Under the pieces are notes generated by a model. It made no database searches. It saw nothing but the letters and a program-made list of their open reading frames with translations, and had not been told where the DNA came from. Below are positions 47,813-60,819 of a DNA stretch of 64,000 nucleotides, piece by piece. The position numbers and the translations under genes are program-made. The first letter of the stretch is position 1. Each line of letters opens with the position of its first letter. The stretch is from contig NC_068567.1 of assembly GCF_025698545.1 (NCBI RefSeq), forward strand, positions 6,138,001-6,202,000, read 5' to 3'. Origin of the DNA: Gossypium raimondii (taxonomy: Eukaryota > Streptophyta > Magnoliopsida > Malvales > Malvaceae).

Positions 47813-49430
47813 ATACAAGTTAAAACTCACACATCCACACACTTCACTACTATACAGGCTAACTTATAGATCAAACCCTGGTCTCGTCCATGGATGAACT
47901 TACTTTAGCCCATGAACTTACTCATCGAGTTCCAAACAACAAAATGAACCAAACATGATTGTAGAAAGAGACGTTACAATCTAGCAAAACGGAAAGTCGT
48001 AGTGAGATGGGAGAGAGGAAAATCAAGGCAAGCTTTAGAAAACAAGTGTGGTGGTAGGCAATGGTAATGAACCCAATAAGAGGCTGAGAAGAATGGTAGT
48101 TGTAGTGGTGGTTGTGATTGTAGAAACGAATGCGTGGAGTGAATTTTAGAGTGCTCAAATTGCCAATGGATAAAAAAAGAACTCCCCAAATAAAACGTTT
48201 AAACATCTATTTATAGGCCTTGAAAAAAAAAGTTAAAAAAGTAAAAAGATTATGGAGAGAAAGCGGGCATAAACATGCTAAAATTGTGTGTGGTGAGATT
48301 AAAAGTGGTTCATTGAATGTGAAAAAATGAAAGGTAATTTGTATAGATAATGGGTATAATGACAATTATATAATGGTTACACTTACTTAAAGCATTTTAG
48401 CAATAAAGACTTTGAAGTGCGAATGCATCATTTATTCATTAAATAAATAAGGAGGAAGCACTTGTATTCTAATGAAATATTAAGAAATAAGCTTAACAGT
48501 TTCTATATTTGAGTCTTTAAACCATGCTCTCCAAGACATCTAAAAAATTGGAACAACCTAGGAATCTTGCTAGCCTTTCAATGTTGTTCCAACAAAGTTG
48601 TTCTCAACATCAAGTTGTTTTCAACGGGATTATTCCTAAAGGTGCTCATATAAGGAATTATATTCCCTAAAACTACAATTAATTGAGCAGTTAGTAATTC
48701 CAAACAAGTATTTACAATGATGATATAACATATTCACTAATATACTAAGTAATCTTAAATTTCGATAATTCTATTATCACAAATAATAATATATTTTGTG
48801 AACCAAATGCTTAAAAAAGAAGTTAAATCACTATTTGAGGTCCGAACTTTACAACTTATCTTTTAATCTAAGTTAAATTTTAAACTTGATAATTGTTCCC
48901 CTATTGGGGCTCGAACTAAACAAATATTCTCACATTAGGCTTTAAATTTTTTTAATTAATCCCTAAACTTACCAGTTATTCCTGTATTAGTATCTTAACT
49001 TAACAATTGTTCTTCCGTAGGTACATTACTTAAAAAAATTTACCCCAAACCCCCCTCCTCACCCCCCAAAAAAAGAAAAAAAGGAACCCCAAAGACAAAG
49101 AGTTGCCTTAACGTGGAAGATGAAAAGATTCCCTTCTGCAGCTGCTCCACAAAATGTGAAAGATTAGTATAGTTACAATCATTGAACTTTTCTGTACATA
49201 ACTCCGAATGAAAACGAAAAAGTGTATAAACGACACCGTTTCTGACTATTCATTCATTGTCCCAAGTTTCCCACCCACCCACCCACGCTCCTGCTCCCCA
49301 CGCGCCATCAAAGGAATTATTTACATGTGAAAAAAGAAAATCAAAAGTGAAGCCCAATTAAATATATATAAAAAATAATTAAAAAAAGCCAAAAAATCTG
49401 ACCCACGAAAATCACAGCTCTTTGTTGTGA
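47813..49430. other. Intergenic region upstream of the CW zinc-finger gene
   Basis: No gene is supported. It includes a C-rich patch around 49050-49070 and a (ccca)n-like run at 49269-49285, close to the probable promoter of the next gene. The minus-strand frames at 47922-48206 overlap one another and look incidental. Confidence 0.45.
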
Positions 49431-49940
49431 CTTTGTGTCTGCCGTTTTTTTTTCATATTTTATTTTTAAGGTTTTTTTTTTCTTTTCAAGAAGAAGAAAA
49501 AAAGTGTTTAACAAATTTCTGGAGACAGGGACCGTAATACAAACTCGACACCGCGACGCGGAACGAGTCAATCCTGAGTCGGCGGCACTCGTCGATCACT
49601 TCAATCTCGATCGTCTGATCATCGATATCTCTCTGATCGTGAGTTTAATGAAAAATAAAGCAACAAAAAAAAAGAAAATAAAAGAAATATTAATTAACAA
49701 ATTTTGTTTAATTGATTGATTAAAATGGGATTGTTTGTGTAATTTCTTTTTTGTCTTTTAATTTGATAGGGTTCCGTTGATATTGGGAGATTTCCTTTCT
49801 GGGTTTTTTCTTTTCTTTTAAAAACAAAAGGTTAAATCTCGGTGATGGTTGATTTTTGGAAAGGTGGGGAATTTGGAGGGTAAGGGGTTAAGGTTTTTGC
49901 GAGTTTAGGGTTAGGGTTTTTGGGGACGGTGGGTTTGGAG
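49431..49940 (+). other. 5' leader of the CW zinc-finger gene, with a leader intron
   Basis: A donor (gatc|gtgagttt) after 49638 and an acceptor (tttgatag) ending at 49769 define a probable 131-base leader intron. The second leader exon carries a telo-box-like stretch (gtttagggttagggttttt) at 49903-49921. It ends 20 bases before the ATG. Confidence 0.5.
49903..49921 (+). promoter_or_regulatory. Telo-box-like motif in the leader
   Basis: gtttagggttagggttttt contains two tandem copies of the plant telomere hexamer-like core on the G-rich strand. Telo-boxes (AAACCCTAA on the other strand) are known near transcription starts of plant genes for growth and chromatin functions, where TRB-type proteins can bind. 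Use here is inferred. Confidence 0.45.
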
Positions 49941-52900
49941 ATGGATGAAAATTCTGATCTTGAAGAAGGAGAAGCTTGCTTTCATGAAGATGAAGGCGAC
50001 AATATTAACCCTGATACCGCCTTCTCTTACATTGTAAGGGTCTAATTTTTGTTAGTTCTTTTCTTTGAGAAAAATCCAATTATTTTAACACCTGTTCTCT
50101 TTTTCTGAAACTTGGTGTTGTATTAAGCTTCAGTTAATGCCATTTGATTAAGCATTTATGATACTTTGTAGGCAATGCAATTGTATTAAGCTTTGTTGCA
50201 AGGAATGGGTAATCTGAAATTAAGCTTAGTTTTGGTTTTGATTAAGCATAATGGGCAATATGCTTATCAGAATAAGTTGTGACTCTCTATGTGCATTGGA
50301 GTTCTATGAGTCTTTAAGTTGAGTTTGTATGTGGTATATGCCCATTGATTCACTAATACATTTTTTGGTTGAGAAATGATGAGAGTGATGATATCAACTG
50401 TTGATGAGCGATGAGAATTTTCACGACTTTGCACCTTTAGAACACAAAAGTGTTATTTTGACATACTTTTATATCCAAATACTTGGTTTAGCTAGGTTAG
50501 TTTCTCGTCACCAGGAATGTTAGAAAACGACTAGAAGAATATGTTTTAAAAGGCTGTTTAATGCCTTTGTGCAGTTTATAGATAGTTATGCAATGTGATG
50601 ATATTGATAATGCTAAACAAGATACACCATTGTCAAATCATTTCCATTTTGTTAAAAGTTGAAGTCAGGTTACTTTCTTACTAATAATTTATTGACATTA
50701 TTTTAGAAAGCCGAGGCATGGAAAAGAAAGTAAGTAATAGGCTGATTTTCATAACGTACTTGTTTTGTCCTCTGGCAAAATTTGCTGCATGATGCTAAGT
50801 TCCTTGCCTGGATGATCTCTGAAACTTCCTCAACATTTGGAAAATTTATGTTGATACTGTTGGTTGAATGCTCAATGAAATGTGATTAACTGTATTTCTT
50901 AATTTATTTAATCTAGTTCATATTTGAAATGTTAAACTATAATTGGTTCATATTTTATTGTTAAGCTCCTGAAAAGAATGAACTTCTAGATGCTTATAAC
51001 AGTTGGCTTGTTGTGCCTGTTATAGATGTACTTCAATCTGGTCCATATATCAATTTTAATTTACACAAACTTTCAAAATTCTCTATGTTATTCCATTACT
51101 AATATGGGATTTTATGTCTTGAAGGATGAGAAGATTAAAAACGTTTTGGGCCATTTTCAAAAAGTTTTTGAAGGTGGAGTTTCAGCAGAAAATTTGGGTA
51201 AGTGGTTGTTTGCAGTTTTAGCAAATGTTAGGTTATATTACAAGCTTAATGATTTTCATTGAAGATGATGATTTGAGCTTAAATTACCTTTTTCAGGGGC
51301 AAAATTTGGGGGGTATGGCTCATTTTTACCTACCTATGAACGTTCGCCTCCAAGATTGTCACGTCCAAAGACACCACTGAGAAACTCAAGCATATCAGGG
51401 TCAACCAATAATTTGTCTATGGAGGTATATGGACAATATTCTTGCTATAGTTTGGTCATTTCTTCGGAAGATGTCCATAGCTGTTGCTTTGACAACTTAA
51501 TAAAATTCTAGTTTACTTGAGTGCTGTGGATTGTGTTACCATACAGGGTGCATCTCAGAATTTGAAAGCCCCACCAAATGCACCCTCAACCGGGAGACCA
51601 GGGAATACCTCCTGCCCAAGTGGCAATATTGCAGCTAAACATGATTCACGTTTGACTTCTGCTCAAGTTGCTGAGAAGTCTATCTTGAAGGATGAGAGTT
51701 TTAACAGAGCAGGGATTCCAAGTGACCAGAAGACATTGAAGTTTCGGATTAAAATGGGGTCTGATAAAAAAGCACAAAAAATTGCTGCAATCTATAGTGG
51801 TCTTGGGCTTGATTATTCTCCTTCGTCATCACTGGGGAACAGTCCTGATGAAAGTGGAGGAACATTGATGATATCTCAAGAAACCACTAGTGAATCACCC
51901 ACTAGAATTCTTCAGGTAGAGGTTTCTCTTGGTTGTTTTCAGGTCTTCATATGAACTAAAGAAGGATGGATTGATATTTTGTGCCTTTAAACAGGTTATG
52001 ACTTCCAATCATGTCCCTGGTGGTGTGCTCATATCTCCACTTCATGACAGCCTGCTATGGTTTTTAAGAAAGGAAAAGGAAAGGCCTTCTAGAGAGAATA
52101 AATCTACCTCATTGCTTAAGGCATGTCAAGAACATCCTTCTGTGTTAGTAGATAAGTCCATTATGGGTAATAAAAAACAATTAAATGAGAAGAAGACAAA
52201 ATTTTTAATTGAAAAAAGTGAAGAGCTGGAGGAATCAAATAACGTAAATCGCAGGACTGTTGAAAGTGGAAAGACATTGCTCATAAAAAAGAAGCATGAA
52301 AATGAGATTGCAGGAGGGGAGTCATTGCCCAATGACTTGAAACCCACAGCTCTATCTAATTCAGTGAATATTGCTATGGAAGCCACTGCTAGGGTCTGTG
52401 ATGTCGCTGCTGAAGCTAATCTGAATGCATCGAAAGGTAGATTGTTGTCCTCTGACTCTGCAAAGGAAGATTCTTTGGAGTCAATATCTGGAAGGAGCAG
52501 AACGAGTGGCAAGAAAAAGAAGCGGGATAAGCGGAGTAGTTTAGATGGAAACGGTTGGGAACAGAGTGTAGTGAATTTCAATAAGAATGCTTCAGTCGAC
52601 CTAGGAGACAATGTTGGGAGCAAGGAAGATTCAAAAACAAAGGTTGGTCAGGTAGCTACATTTCGTGTACAAAATAAAATAAATATTCCCTCCAAGAAGG
52701 AAAAGACATTGGCTGAGGGAAAGAGGTCAAAAGGTAGCAAAAATAATGGAGAAGTTGCTGATTCAATGAAGGAAAGCTTGAGACTTGATGTGGGTGCAAC
52801 ACTTAAAGATACTGTTAGTTCTTGTCAAGGTTTCCCTTCAGGTAAAGATAAAATTCAGAAGTTGAAGCTGCAGAAGGATATGAAGAAGGTCCAAGATAAT

Positions 52901-55900
52901 CATAGAGATTCACTGGAAACAAATTCTGGACAGAAGAGTGATCGAATGGAGCCAACAATGAGGCATTTTCAGAATAGGCCAAAAGGTTATGGTCCAATGG
53001 ATTTTGAGATGGAGCAGAATGGCTATTTGGATAAGTCAAAGGTAATATTCAGTGGTAGAACAGTTAATAACCAGCTGTTGGGAGTGGATGTTCCAGGTGT
53101 GGTTCCTCACCTCAATGATAAGACACTTGCCTCTCAGACAGCTGCACCAGCTGCAACTGCTCCTGTGTTGATAGAAGAAAATTGGGTTCAGTGTGATCGT
53201 TGTCACAAGTGGCGACTCTTGCCTTTTGATACTAGACCAGAACAACTTCCTGAGAAGTGGTTGTGTAGCATGCTTGATTGGCTGTAAGTTCCTTAGATAA
53301 GCATCTAATAAAGTTTTCTTTGAATATGCCGGTCTCTTTTGTTTAAGTACATGCTATGTGCGTGTTTATGTTATTGTGTGCACATGGTGCTTGCAATGAT
53401 TAGAAAAACCTGGTCAATTATAGGTACATTTATAGATGCATTGTCTATGTGTGTGAACATGGATTTATATTTTGCTTTTGCTGATTTCTGTTGCTGACAT
53501 CATTGTGTAGACCAAGAATGAACCGGTGTGACATTAGTGAGGAGGAGACAACAAAAGCTCTCAATGCATTTTACCAGCTTCCAGTAGCTGAAAATCAAAA
53601 TAACCCACAAAATCATGCAAATGGAACTACGTCACTAGTTTCTTCAGCTCACCTTCAACATCTTGATCAGAACAACTCAAGTTTCAATTCTCAGGCTTTA
53701 TCTATTAAAGGAAAGAAGAACCATGCCCTCAAGGAAGTGCAGAAATCAGGTGGCAGTGGCCCGAATCAGATGTCAACCTCTAAAAAGAAATACAAGCAGC
53801 AGGAATCTTTGAAACGTAGGAGCATAAATGACATGGCTCAGGCCCCTGTTGAATCATTTGTCATGAAGAAATCTGCCTTTGAAGAGAAAGAAAGGCTTCT
53901 AGTTGGAGGTATTTATTTGATATTACAGCATAAGTTTTACTAGCAGCTGGACTTCTATATTAAGTTTATTGTTAATTCATATTGTCATCGTTTGATTGTA
54001 GGTGAGACCAAGAAAGCAAAGATGAAAAACAAGAGGGAGTCTGGTCTGTATGAATATGAAGGTTCAAAGAAAAGCAGAACAGAAGTAACATCCACTGCCG
54101 AAAAACATCAGAGTACTAACTTAGACAACAGAACGCTGGGCCTTAATTCAAGCACTACCTTGCCAACTCAAGCAAATGGAAGAAGCGTTCAAAATTCCAG
54201 TGGGTGCTCTAATTCTGGGGGTGTAAAGCATGATATTAAAGAAAAAACAGTAGCTTCTTTGAAGAAACTTGTGGATCAAACTCAGGCTTCATCAGATGCT
54301 GGATCATTAGACATGAGAATATGCGATAAAAGGGCTCCTGTGAAGAAAAGGAAATTGGACTGGCAGGACAGTCAAAATGGGAATGAGTTATGTATGAAGG
54401 AAGAAAGTAGTGAGAGTGGATTTAGGAATGAAAAGAAGTTACGGTTTTCAAAGATTGAGGGGAAGCAGTCCAATAGAAATGATGGAGATGGTGTGTCAAA
54501 CAGGAAAAGTATGGATCATTCAATTGGTGGCATTGAAGAAGCCAGAAGTATTGATAGGGTCCAACAATCAAGTAAGCACAAGAAGAAGTCCTCATCTCTA
54601 AAAGTTTTGGATGGCCTTGATTCATCGAGAAGGGATTCTGGAACTGGACAAATTTTGATAGCAGCAACTTCTAGCTCTTCAAAGGTTTCCGGTTCTCGTA
54701 AAACCAGAGCAAACTTTGAAGAAGCAAGGGGTTCGCCAGTTGAATCAGTTTCTTCATCTCCAATGAGGACCTCATATCCAGAAAAGCTTGCAACAACTGG
54801 TTCAGGGAAGGATGCTGCAAATAGTGGCATTCCTTCATGTGGCAATCTTAGAAGATGTTGGAACGGGGAAGGCACTTTTGAGCTTGCTCAATCTGGTACA
54901 GAAACGAAAGAGAAAGTGTCGGGTGATTTTAATTCTAGATCCCATAAATCTTCTACCTTGGATTATCGGGATAGAGATTCTATTTGCAAAATCAGCATTA
55001 GAAATAAACCTTCTTCTAGGTTGGGGAATAGCCATTTGCTCAATGGTGATTCTCATTCTGCAGAAACTGTGCAGCATACTGTAGACCATTCCCATAGTGA
55101 GGATAGACTGAACAAGGAGTGTGGTGGCAATGCATTATTTTCTCAGAAATCTGACGATGTTTCTAATTCACAGGCAAAAGACTGTAAAAGAAGTTCTGCT
55201 GTAGATAAAATGAAGGGTTCTAATCTAACAGAGGAACAGGAGGATATGTGTTCCAGAAAGAGCATGAATTACCAATCAGATGTTGTCAAGAGTCATGCAT
55301 GTCTTCAAGAAACATTTGTTGATTGCAAACGCAATTTGCATAAATCTAGCGAGGATGAGCAGAGATCTTATGGAAAGAAGAATCCTTCAGGACAACCATC
55401 AAGTGATAGTAGAATAGGGACCCAGCTGAATATAAAACATGATAAATTTGATGTAAAATCTGCTGCTCCATTCTGCACAAAGGGGAACGTTGCCCCTGAG
55501 CAAAATGTGACCCAGGATTTTAGTGGGCAAACTGAAGTAATGCAAGCAGAGGTAAAAAGTGGAATGTCAAAATCATCCTTGCATTTTGAAACTGAAAGTT
55601 GTCAAGAAAGAAAAGGTCATCGAACAGTACCAGAAGCACAAGAGAGAGCTGTCTATGATGGGGTTCCAGTTAATGCCTCTTCCAGAGTCAATGTGTCAAA
55701 GGCTTTGAAACAGCCTGGAAAAGCTGCTGGCAGCAAGAATGGTTCTGCCCATGATTTGGGACAGCAGATGCCTGATTTGCATGTGGTCAGAAACCTCAAT
55801 GCTTGCAGTCCTGTGAGAGTAAAGTCCTCCAGCCTGACAGTAACTGATGCCCTGAATGATGCTCAAGGACTTAGAAATTATGCTGATCGTCTTAAGGTTT

Positions 55901-57972
55901 TCTTTCAGATTTTGTTCTTACATTGATATGCCGCTTTCATAAAAGTTCTGACAGAAATTATTTCGCCATTCTAACTGTTACTACCATTTCACTGTCCTCT
56001 TTCAGAGTTCTGGTTTTGTTTTTGAAAGCAATGAGATTTACTTCCAAGCTGCTCTTAAGTTTCTTGGTGTCGCTGCCCTTTTAGAGGCTAGCAATAGTGA
56101 GAGTGGCAGACATGACATGAACCATTTGCAAGTGTATGGCACTGCCACTAAACTTTGCGAGTAAGTGAATGTTTCATAAGTGACGGGAAACGAGTGTTTC
56201 TTGAACTTCAGTAGATTTCATCTTTTTTTTGGTTTATATTTATATTAGGAGTGCTTATATATACCTGTATCTTTCTCTATGCTAAAATTGTCAAGTTCAC
56301 AGAATGTGTGCCAAAGAATATGAAAGACGCCAAGAAATGGCTACTGCTGCTTTGTCCTATAAATGTGTAGAGGTAGCATACATGAGGATTGTTTACTGCA
56401 AACATTCTGCTAGCAGCAGAGACCTGAAAGAGTTGCAAGGAACTGTACAGATGGTTCCCCAAGGTAAGAAGCTGTGTGATGGATATATGCTTAGTCTTTT
56501 TTCTGTCTCTCCATGATGTATTGCAAATCCCTCTAGATGGTGTTAGTCTTCTATTTTGTGATGTTTCATTTTAAAATGTGAATTGTGTGCAATATAAGTG
56601 GTGTTGTCTATGGTGCAGGAGCTCTGCGACTGTGATTTATTTATTTGAGGCAGTCGGTAGTGCATGTGGTCATTTAGGTTCCATTTGAAGCCATGTAAAT
56701 ATTTCATATTTAGTTTTCCCTCTCAATGTGAGCCCTCATGGGGCTCGTGCCCCTATATTGTACTTGCATATCATGCTTTAAGGAGTCTTAACATAAAGTA
56801 TTCACTGTAAATAGATACCTCTTCTTTCGGTTGAGATGCAACTTCAGTCGCACGAAATTGTTTCTTCCATGCTAATTAGTAGTCCCATGTTGCAATGCTC
56901 TGAGATTAGCTACCTCACATCTTTCAAATGGCTTCTTTCAGGTGAATCTCCATCATCTTCCATATCAGATGTTGATAATAACTTAAATAACCAAGCAACT
57001 GCGGATAAGGCTCCATTAGCGAAGGGTAATGCTTCATATGTTGCTGGAACCCATGCCCTTGTTGCTAGAAACCGTCCAAGTTTTGGTCGGTTGCTTGACT
57101 TCGTAAGTTAATTCTGTCTGAAAGCGCCAATCTCCCCCCCTTCCTCGCTTCATTATTATTTTCTATGTTTTATTAAGCATCGATTATGCCTATAAAATAT
57201 TCTTTTCTCCTTGAATGTTCCTTGGTAGTTGAAAACCAATTATATGAACTTGTAAAGTAGTTATGAGGTGGTTGGAGATGGATATTTGTGAATTTGGTGG
57301 AAATAAGATTGTGTCGAAAAGGATAATGACTAATGAGTGTACCTAGCGGGTAGCACCGGCCATGCAGTACAGATTTGCATTTCTGATTAGGGTTTTTTTG
57401 TAGTATTGGTCTTTCTTAACTTGCTGGTAGGAGAACTAAACTTTTGATTATTCGAAGGATTATTTGATGCCCCTGCTATATTATTTTCCTAGGAAGTCTG
57501 TTCACTTGTTTTTTTTTTCACTGTCCAATAGATTGGGTGTTAACAGCCTGGGCAGGCTTGTTGGTAGATTTAGTGTCAGGTGTTTTGCTTCTTAAATAGT
57601 GCTTGCAATATAGAACAAAGGAAGTTTCCTAAGTCTGCACGATGATTGTTATTGTAAATAGTGCTTGGTAAGAATTTCCTGTCTCTCAATGTCTATGTTA
57701 GCTGATTAGGTGGTTCAAGTAGGTAAATGTATTAATATGTTAATCTTCTGCAGACACAGGATGTAAGTTCTGCAATGGAGGCTTCAAGAAAATCTCTAAC
57801 ATGTTTCATGGCTGCTACTTCATCCCTGGAAGCAGCACAAAATATCGAGTGTATTACTTCAGTTAGAAAGGTGATTGATTTCAGCTTCCAGGATGTGGAT
57901 GAACTTGCATGTTTGGTTGAGCAGGCAATGCAGGCCATAAGTCGTTCTGATTTAGGCAGTACTAGAGATTAA
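49941..57972 (+). CDS. CW-type (cysteine-tryptophan) zinc-finger protein, CWZF7-like
   Basis: Large nuclear protein of a plant-specific family with a CW zinc finger, a module known to read methylated histone H3 lysine 4. Eleven coding exons run in frame: 49941-50033, 51125-51197, 51297-51424, 51547-51915, 51995-53283, 53511-53908, 54002-55896, 56006-56160, 56303-56463, 56942-57102 and 57754-57972. They give 1,646 residues. The N-terminus (MDENSDLEEGEACFHEDEGD) and the block around KNVLGHFQKVFEGGVSAENL at about residues 34-60 are family hallmarks. The CW finger lies at about 615-663, split by intron 5: WVQCDRCHKWRLLPFDTRPE, then KWLCSMLDW, then MNRCDISEEE. All four zinc cysteines are present. 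The long middle is Lys/Ser-rich and disordered. The conserved C-terminal helical region spans about 1,410-1,646 (NEIYFQAALKFLGVAALLEA). Confidence 0.93.
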
Positions 57973-58551
57973 GCTACCCTTGTATATATATTCGTGTTTT
58001 TTCGGTTTATAACCCCCCAACATGCATTGGAGAAGAAAGGTGGATGACTTAGACCTGCATTTGGGAACGAGCAAAGATGTGAGGGGCCCAATAGCCTATT
58101 GCCTCAGTGTACATGTGTATAAAGTGAGATTGATTTGCAAATTTTGTAATGTATATTTTTGATGTTCACTTTCTTCTCATTGATAAGAGCACAGGCATGC
58201 TCACATTTTAAAGTTTTTCTGGGTTGGCAAAGAGGGTAAAAAATCTAGCTTGTTCAGCAAGAGATTCAGAGTTCCATGTAAGATATTAGTTCCATATAGT
58301 ACTATAATTTTTTTCGCTCCATTGCTTTGGGGCAGGAGGAAAACAAAGTATATATAGAGTTTAGAAATCTTTAGGCAACCATTTTGAAGAGGTTGGAACA
58401 CTGATATCCCAATAACAGTTCTCTGTTCTGTTTATAATTTATTTCAAAATTTCTATTGGAAGGTTCTTGTCTATCTTTATTGTTGCTTGAGGAGCAGCAA
58501 GTTTCAATCATATAGAAACATCTGCATTTCCATGTATCGTGTTTGTTCTCA
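57973..58551. other. Convergent 3' ends of the CW gene and the cullin-like gene
   Basis: The 579 bases between the two stop codons hold both 3' UTRs. The CW gene 3' UTR probably ends around 58190. No separate gene is seen. Confidence 0.5.
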
Positions 58552-59983
58552 TCATCCAATGCATGGATCAGATTCATCAGTCTGTTTCTTCTCTTTCAAT
58601 TCACTTTCATGAACAGACATCAATTCATATTCAACAATCTGTAGCCATTTCAAGAAGGAAAATAAAAAAGTCAGTGACAGGGGCCTGTATTACATGAGTG
58701 CGATGTGTCCGACACAGGACAGGTACTGTCAAACTAGAGACAAACCTCGAGTAACTTCTTATGGCTTGTGCTCTGCAGATAACAACAAACTGTGTCTCTT
58801 TCATGTTTCAAGCAACATTCAACCTAAATTTTCATCATCAAAAAGCAAAGAGATTGATCAAACAGGGAGTTTTAGATATGTCCGTGACCGTAATTTAAAT
58901 CCGTACCTTAAGCATGTAATCCTTGTAAGATTCAGTTTTTAACCATTTAGATGCCTTGGTGGAATAAAATGAAGCAGTAGCTTTAAACATGTCACCTTCA
59001 AAGTCTTGTTCATAGTATTTCATAGAGCCTTGCCCAACATCTACATAGATACCCACAATGTTCCTTATCAGAGCTTGATCGATACCTTCACCTTCACGCT
59101 CTCGATCAATCTCAAGATTCAAAGAACAACATTAAGGAAAGATCAGTCTCGAAACCCCTCATGATAAACGTGATATGAACCAAAACATGAAATCTAAAAC
59201 AGAAGAAATGCAGATCATACCAGGGACAATACAGCATCTTTGATTTCATGATTGAATTCCCCAAATACCTTCACAAAAACAACAAAATATATGTATAGGA
59301 CTTTGTTGATTTGGCATTAAGAATCTATCTATATAAAAGAATTTAGGACTAACCAAATTGTAGAAAGCTAAAAGAGTAGATTGTTCTAGTGGAGGAAGCT
59401 TCCTGCAAGGAACAAAGTATCTATCCAAAAAGCGAAAGAATCTAGTAATCCATCTGGTCATAACTTTGTGATTTGACCATCTTTGCTCTATTTCTTTCAC
59501 CAAAGCTTCATCTTTTTTCCCTTGCAATGATGGCCAAACCTGGTAATAATATAACAAATATATATAAATACAACCCACAAATGTAAAAGTTGCCTTCGGG
59601 TGCAGATTAATGATAAAATCCATTTTACCTTGCTAGTGATGTAGTGTTTGAGAAAATTGTGGTACTTGTCATATAATACCTCAGAATTTCCGCCTCTCCG
59701 GTTTGGCTTACACAATTCAAATACAATTCTAGCCATTAGGTAAGGAAAACCCATCTCTTTAGAGATTTGGTTCGAATTTCAATGAAAAACAAAACCTTAA
59801 ATTAAAGAAAAAGGATACGAGTACATACGCATGTACTCTTCAGATGAAAAACGATGGACTTTTTTTATCATCATCATTGCCTTCTATGATGTTAATCAAT
59901 TTGTTAATTCCATGTTGAAGCACAGCCCATCCTTGTTCAACCTCCATGATGCACTGTTGATGATGATCTTCGGTACCCGCCAT
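58552..59983 (-). pseudogene. N-terminal-only cullin-1-like gene with a homopolymer frameshift
   Basis: Seven exons on the minus strand follow the N-terminal half of plant CULLIN1: 59983-59819, 59728-59629, 59539-59354, 59268-59221, 59110-58907, 58823-58746 and 58638-58552. Landmarks are EQGWAVLQHGINKLINIIEG, EVLYDKYHNFLKHYI, QRWSNHKVMTRWITRFFRFL, then LDRYFVPCRKLPPL, then REREGEGIDQALIRNIVGIY. The frame ends about residue 288, before the region that binds RBX1 and is neddylated. At most the SKP1-binding part could be made. Exon 1 has a run of seven A (coding strand, 59866-59860). In the frame set by the ATG this leads to a stop 15 bases later, while one base fewer restores the frame into all later exons. 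Splice sites remain intact. Short cullin-like genes also exist in Arabidopsis (At1g59800 type). It may be a young pseudogene or a sequence error. Confidence 0.82.
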
Positions 59984-60025
59984 GGTTTTTAAGGGAACCA
60001 AACTGAGATCAGTCTTTAAAAACAG

Positions 60026-60029
<4 letters not shown>

Positions 60030-60069
<40 letters not shown>
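60030..60069. repeat. (TA)20 microsatellite
   Basis: Forty bases of uninterrupted ta repeat, 47 bases upstream of the cullin-like ATG on the minus strand, so probably in its promoter or leader. Confidence 0.95.
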
Positions 60070-60070
<1 letters not shown>

Positions 60071-60138
60071 CATTGACTTCAAGAGTTTGATTTTTTTTCT
60101 TTTCAAATGTGGCAGCTAAAAACATTGGAATATTATAG

Positions 60139-60619
60139 GGTAAACTCTAACATGATTAAATTTACGCTTTGATCACTTAATTTTAAAGTTATAAAAAAGT
60201 CATTAAATTATTTAAAAGTTTTCATTTAAATCAATGAGTTGTTAAAACCGCTACTGCAAGCAAAAGCTCTCATTCCTCTTTTCCTTTACAGTTTAATTTT
60301 TTTAATTCAATAATTTTAAACTTCACGAATTTGTGAACTAAAATCTAAATAACTTTTTTTCCTTTGACATTGACTATCAAATCGACTTGAATATAAAATA
60401 TATTCTTCTACTCATCGATGGGTACCGATCATCTAATTGTCGCTTAAAATTTGTTAGCCGAACTTTTTTTTTTAAAAAACCCCTTGACTTAAACAAAAAC
60501 TTTCAATGACTTAAATGAAAATTTTTGAATAATTCAATGGCCATTTCTAATTTTTTTAAGTCGAATGATCAAAATGTAAACTTATTAATAATTTAATAAC
60601 CTTAAGTGTAGTTTAGCCA
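60139..60619. mobile_element. 481-bp foldback (MITE-like) element
   Basis: The left arm gggtaaactctaacatgatt, with 'gctttgatcacttaatttta' and 'gttttcatttaaatcaatga', is matched in reverse by 'gacttaaatgaaaatttttg', 'taagtcgaatgatcaaaatg' and the end gtgtagtttagcc. Non-coding. Confidence 0.75.
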
Positions 60620-60723
60620 ATATTATATTGGTATATCTACGTGTCTAGAAATAAAATAGGTACTGTAAGGCTAAAGGCCCTGTTGATGTTGTTGTGTTTT
60701 TCCTTACTTATAATATATTTTTG

Positions 60724-60819
60724 GCATAATGACTTATTTAGCCCTTCATCTTTATAAAAAATATCATTTTAGCCCTCTATTTAATTTTTTTGTCTCTTTT
60801 AACCTTTGAACTTGCATTG
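60724..60819. repeat. Dispersed repeat fragment, cut by the element at 60820
   Basis: The phrase ggcataatgacttatttagc, then aacctttgaacttgcattg, is a copy of the repeat at 45954-46125 and 40530-40640. Those copies continue with 'tttatcaaa', but here the sequence breaks into tgtaacacccc. Confidence 0.65.
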
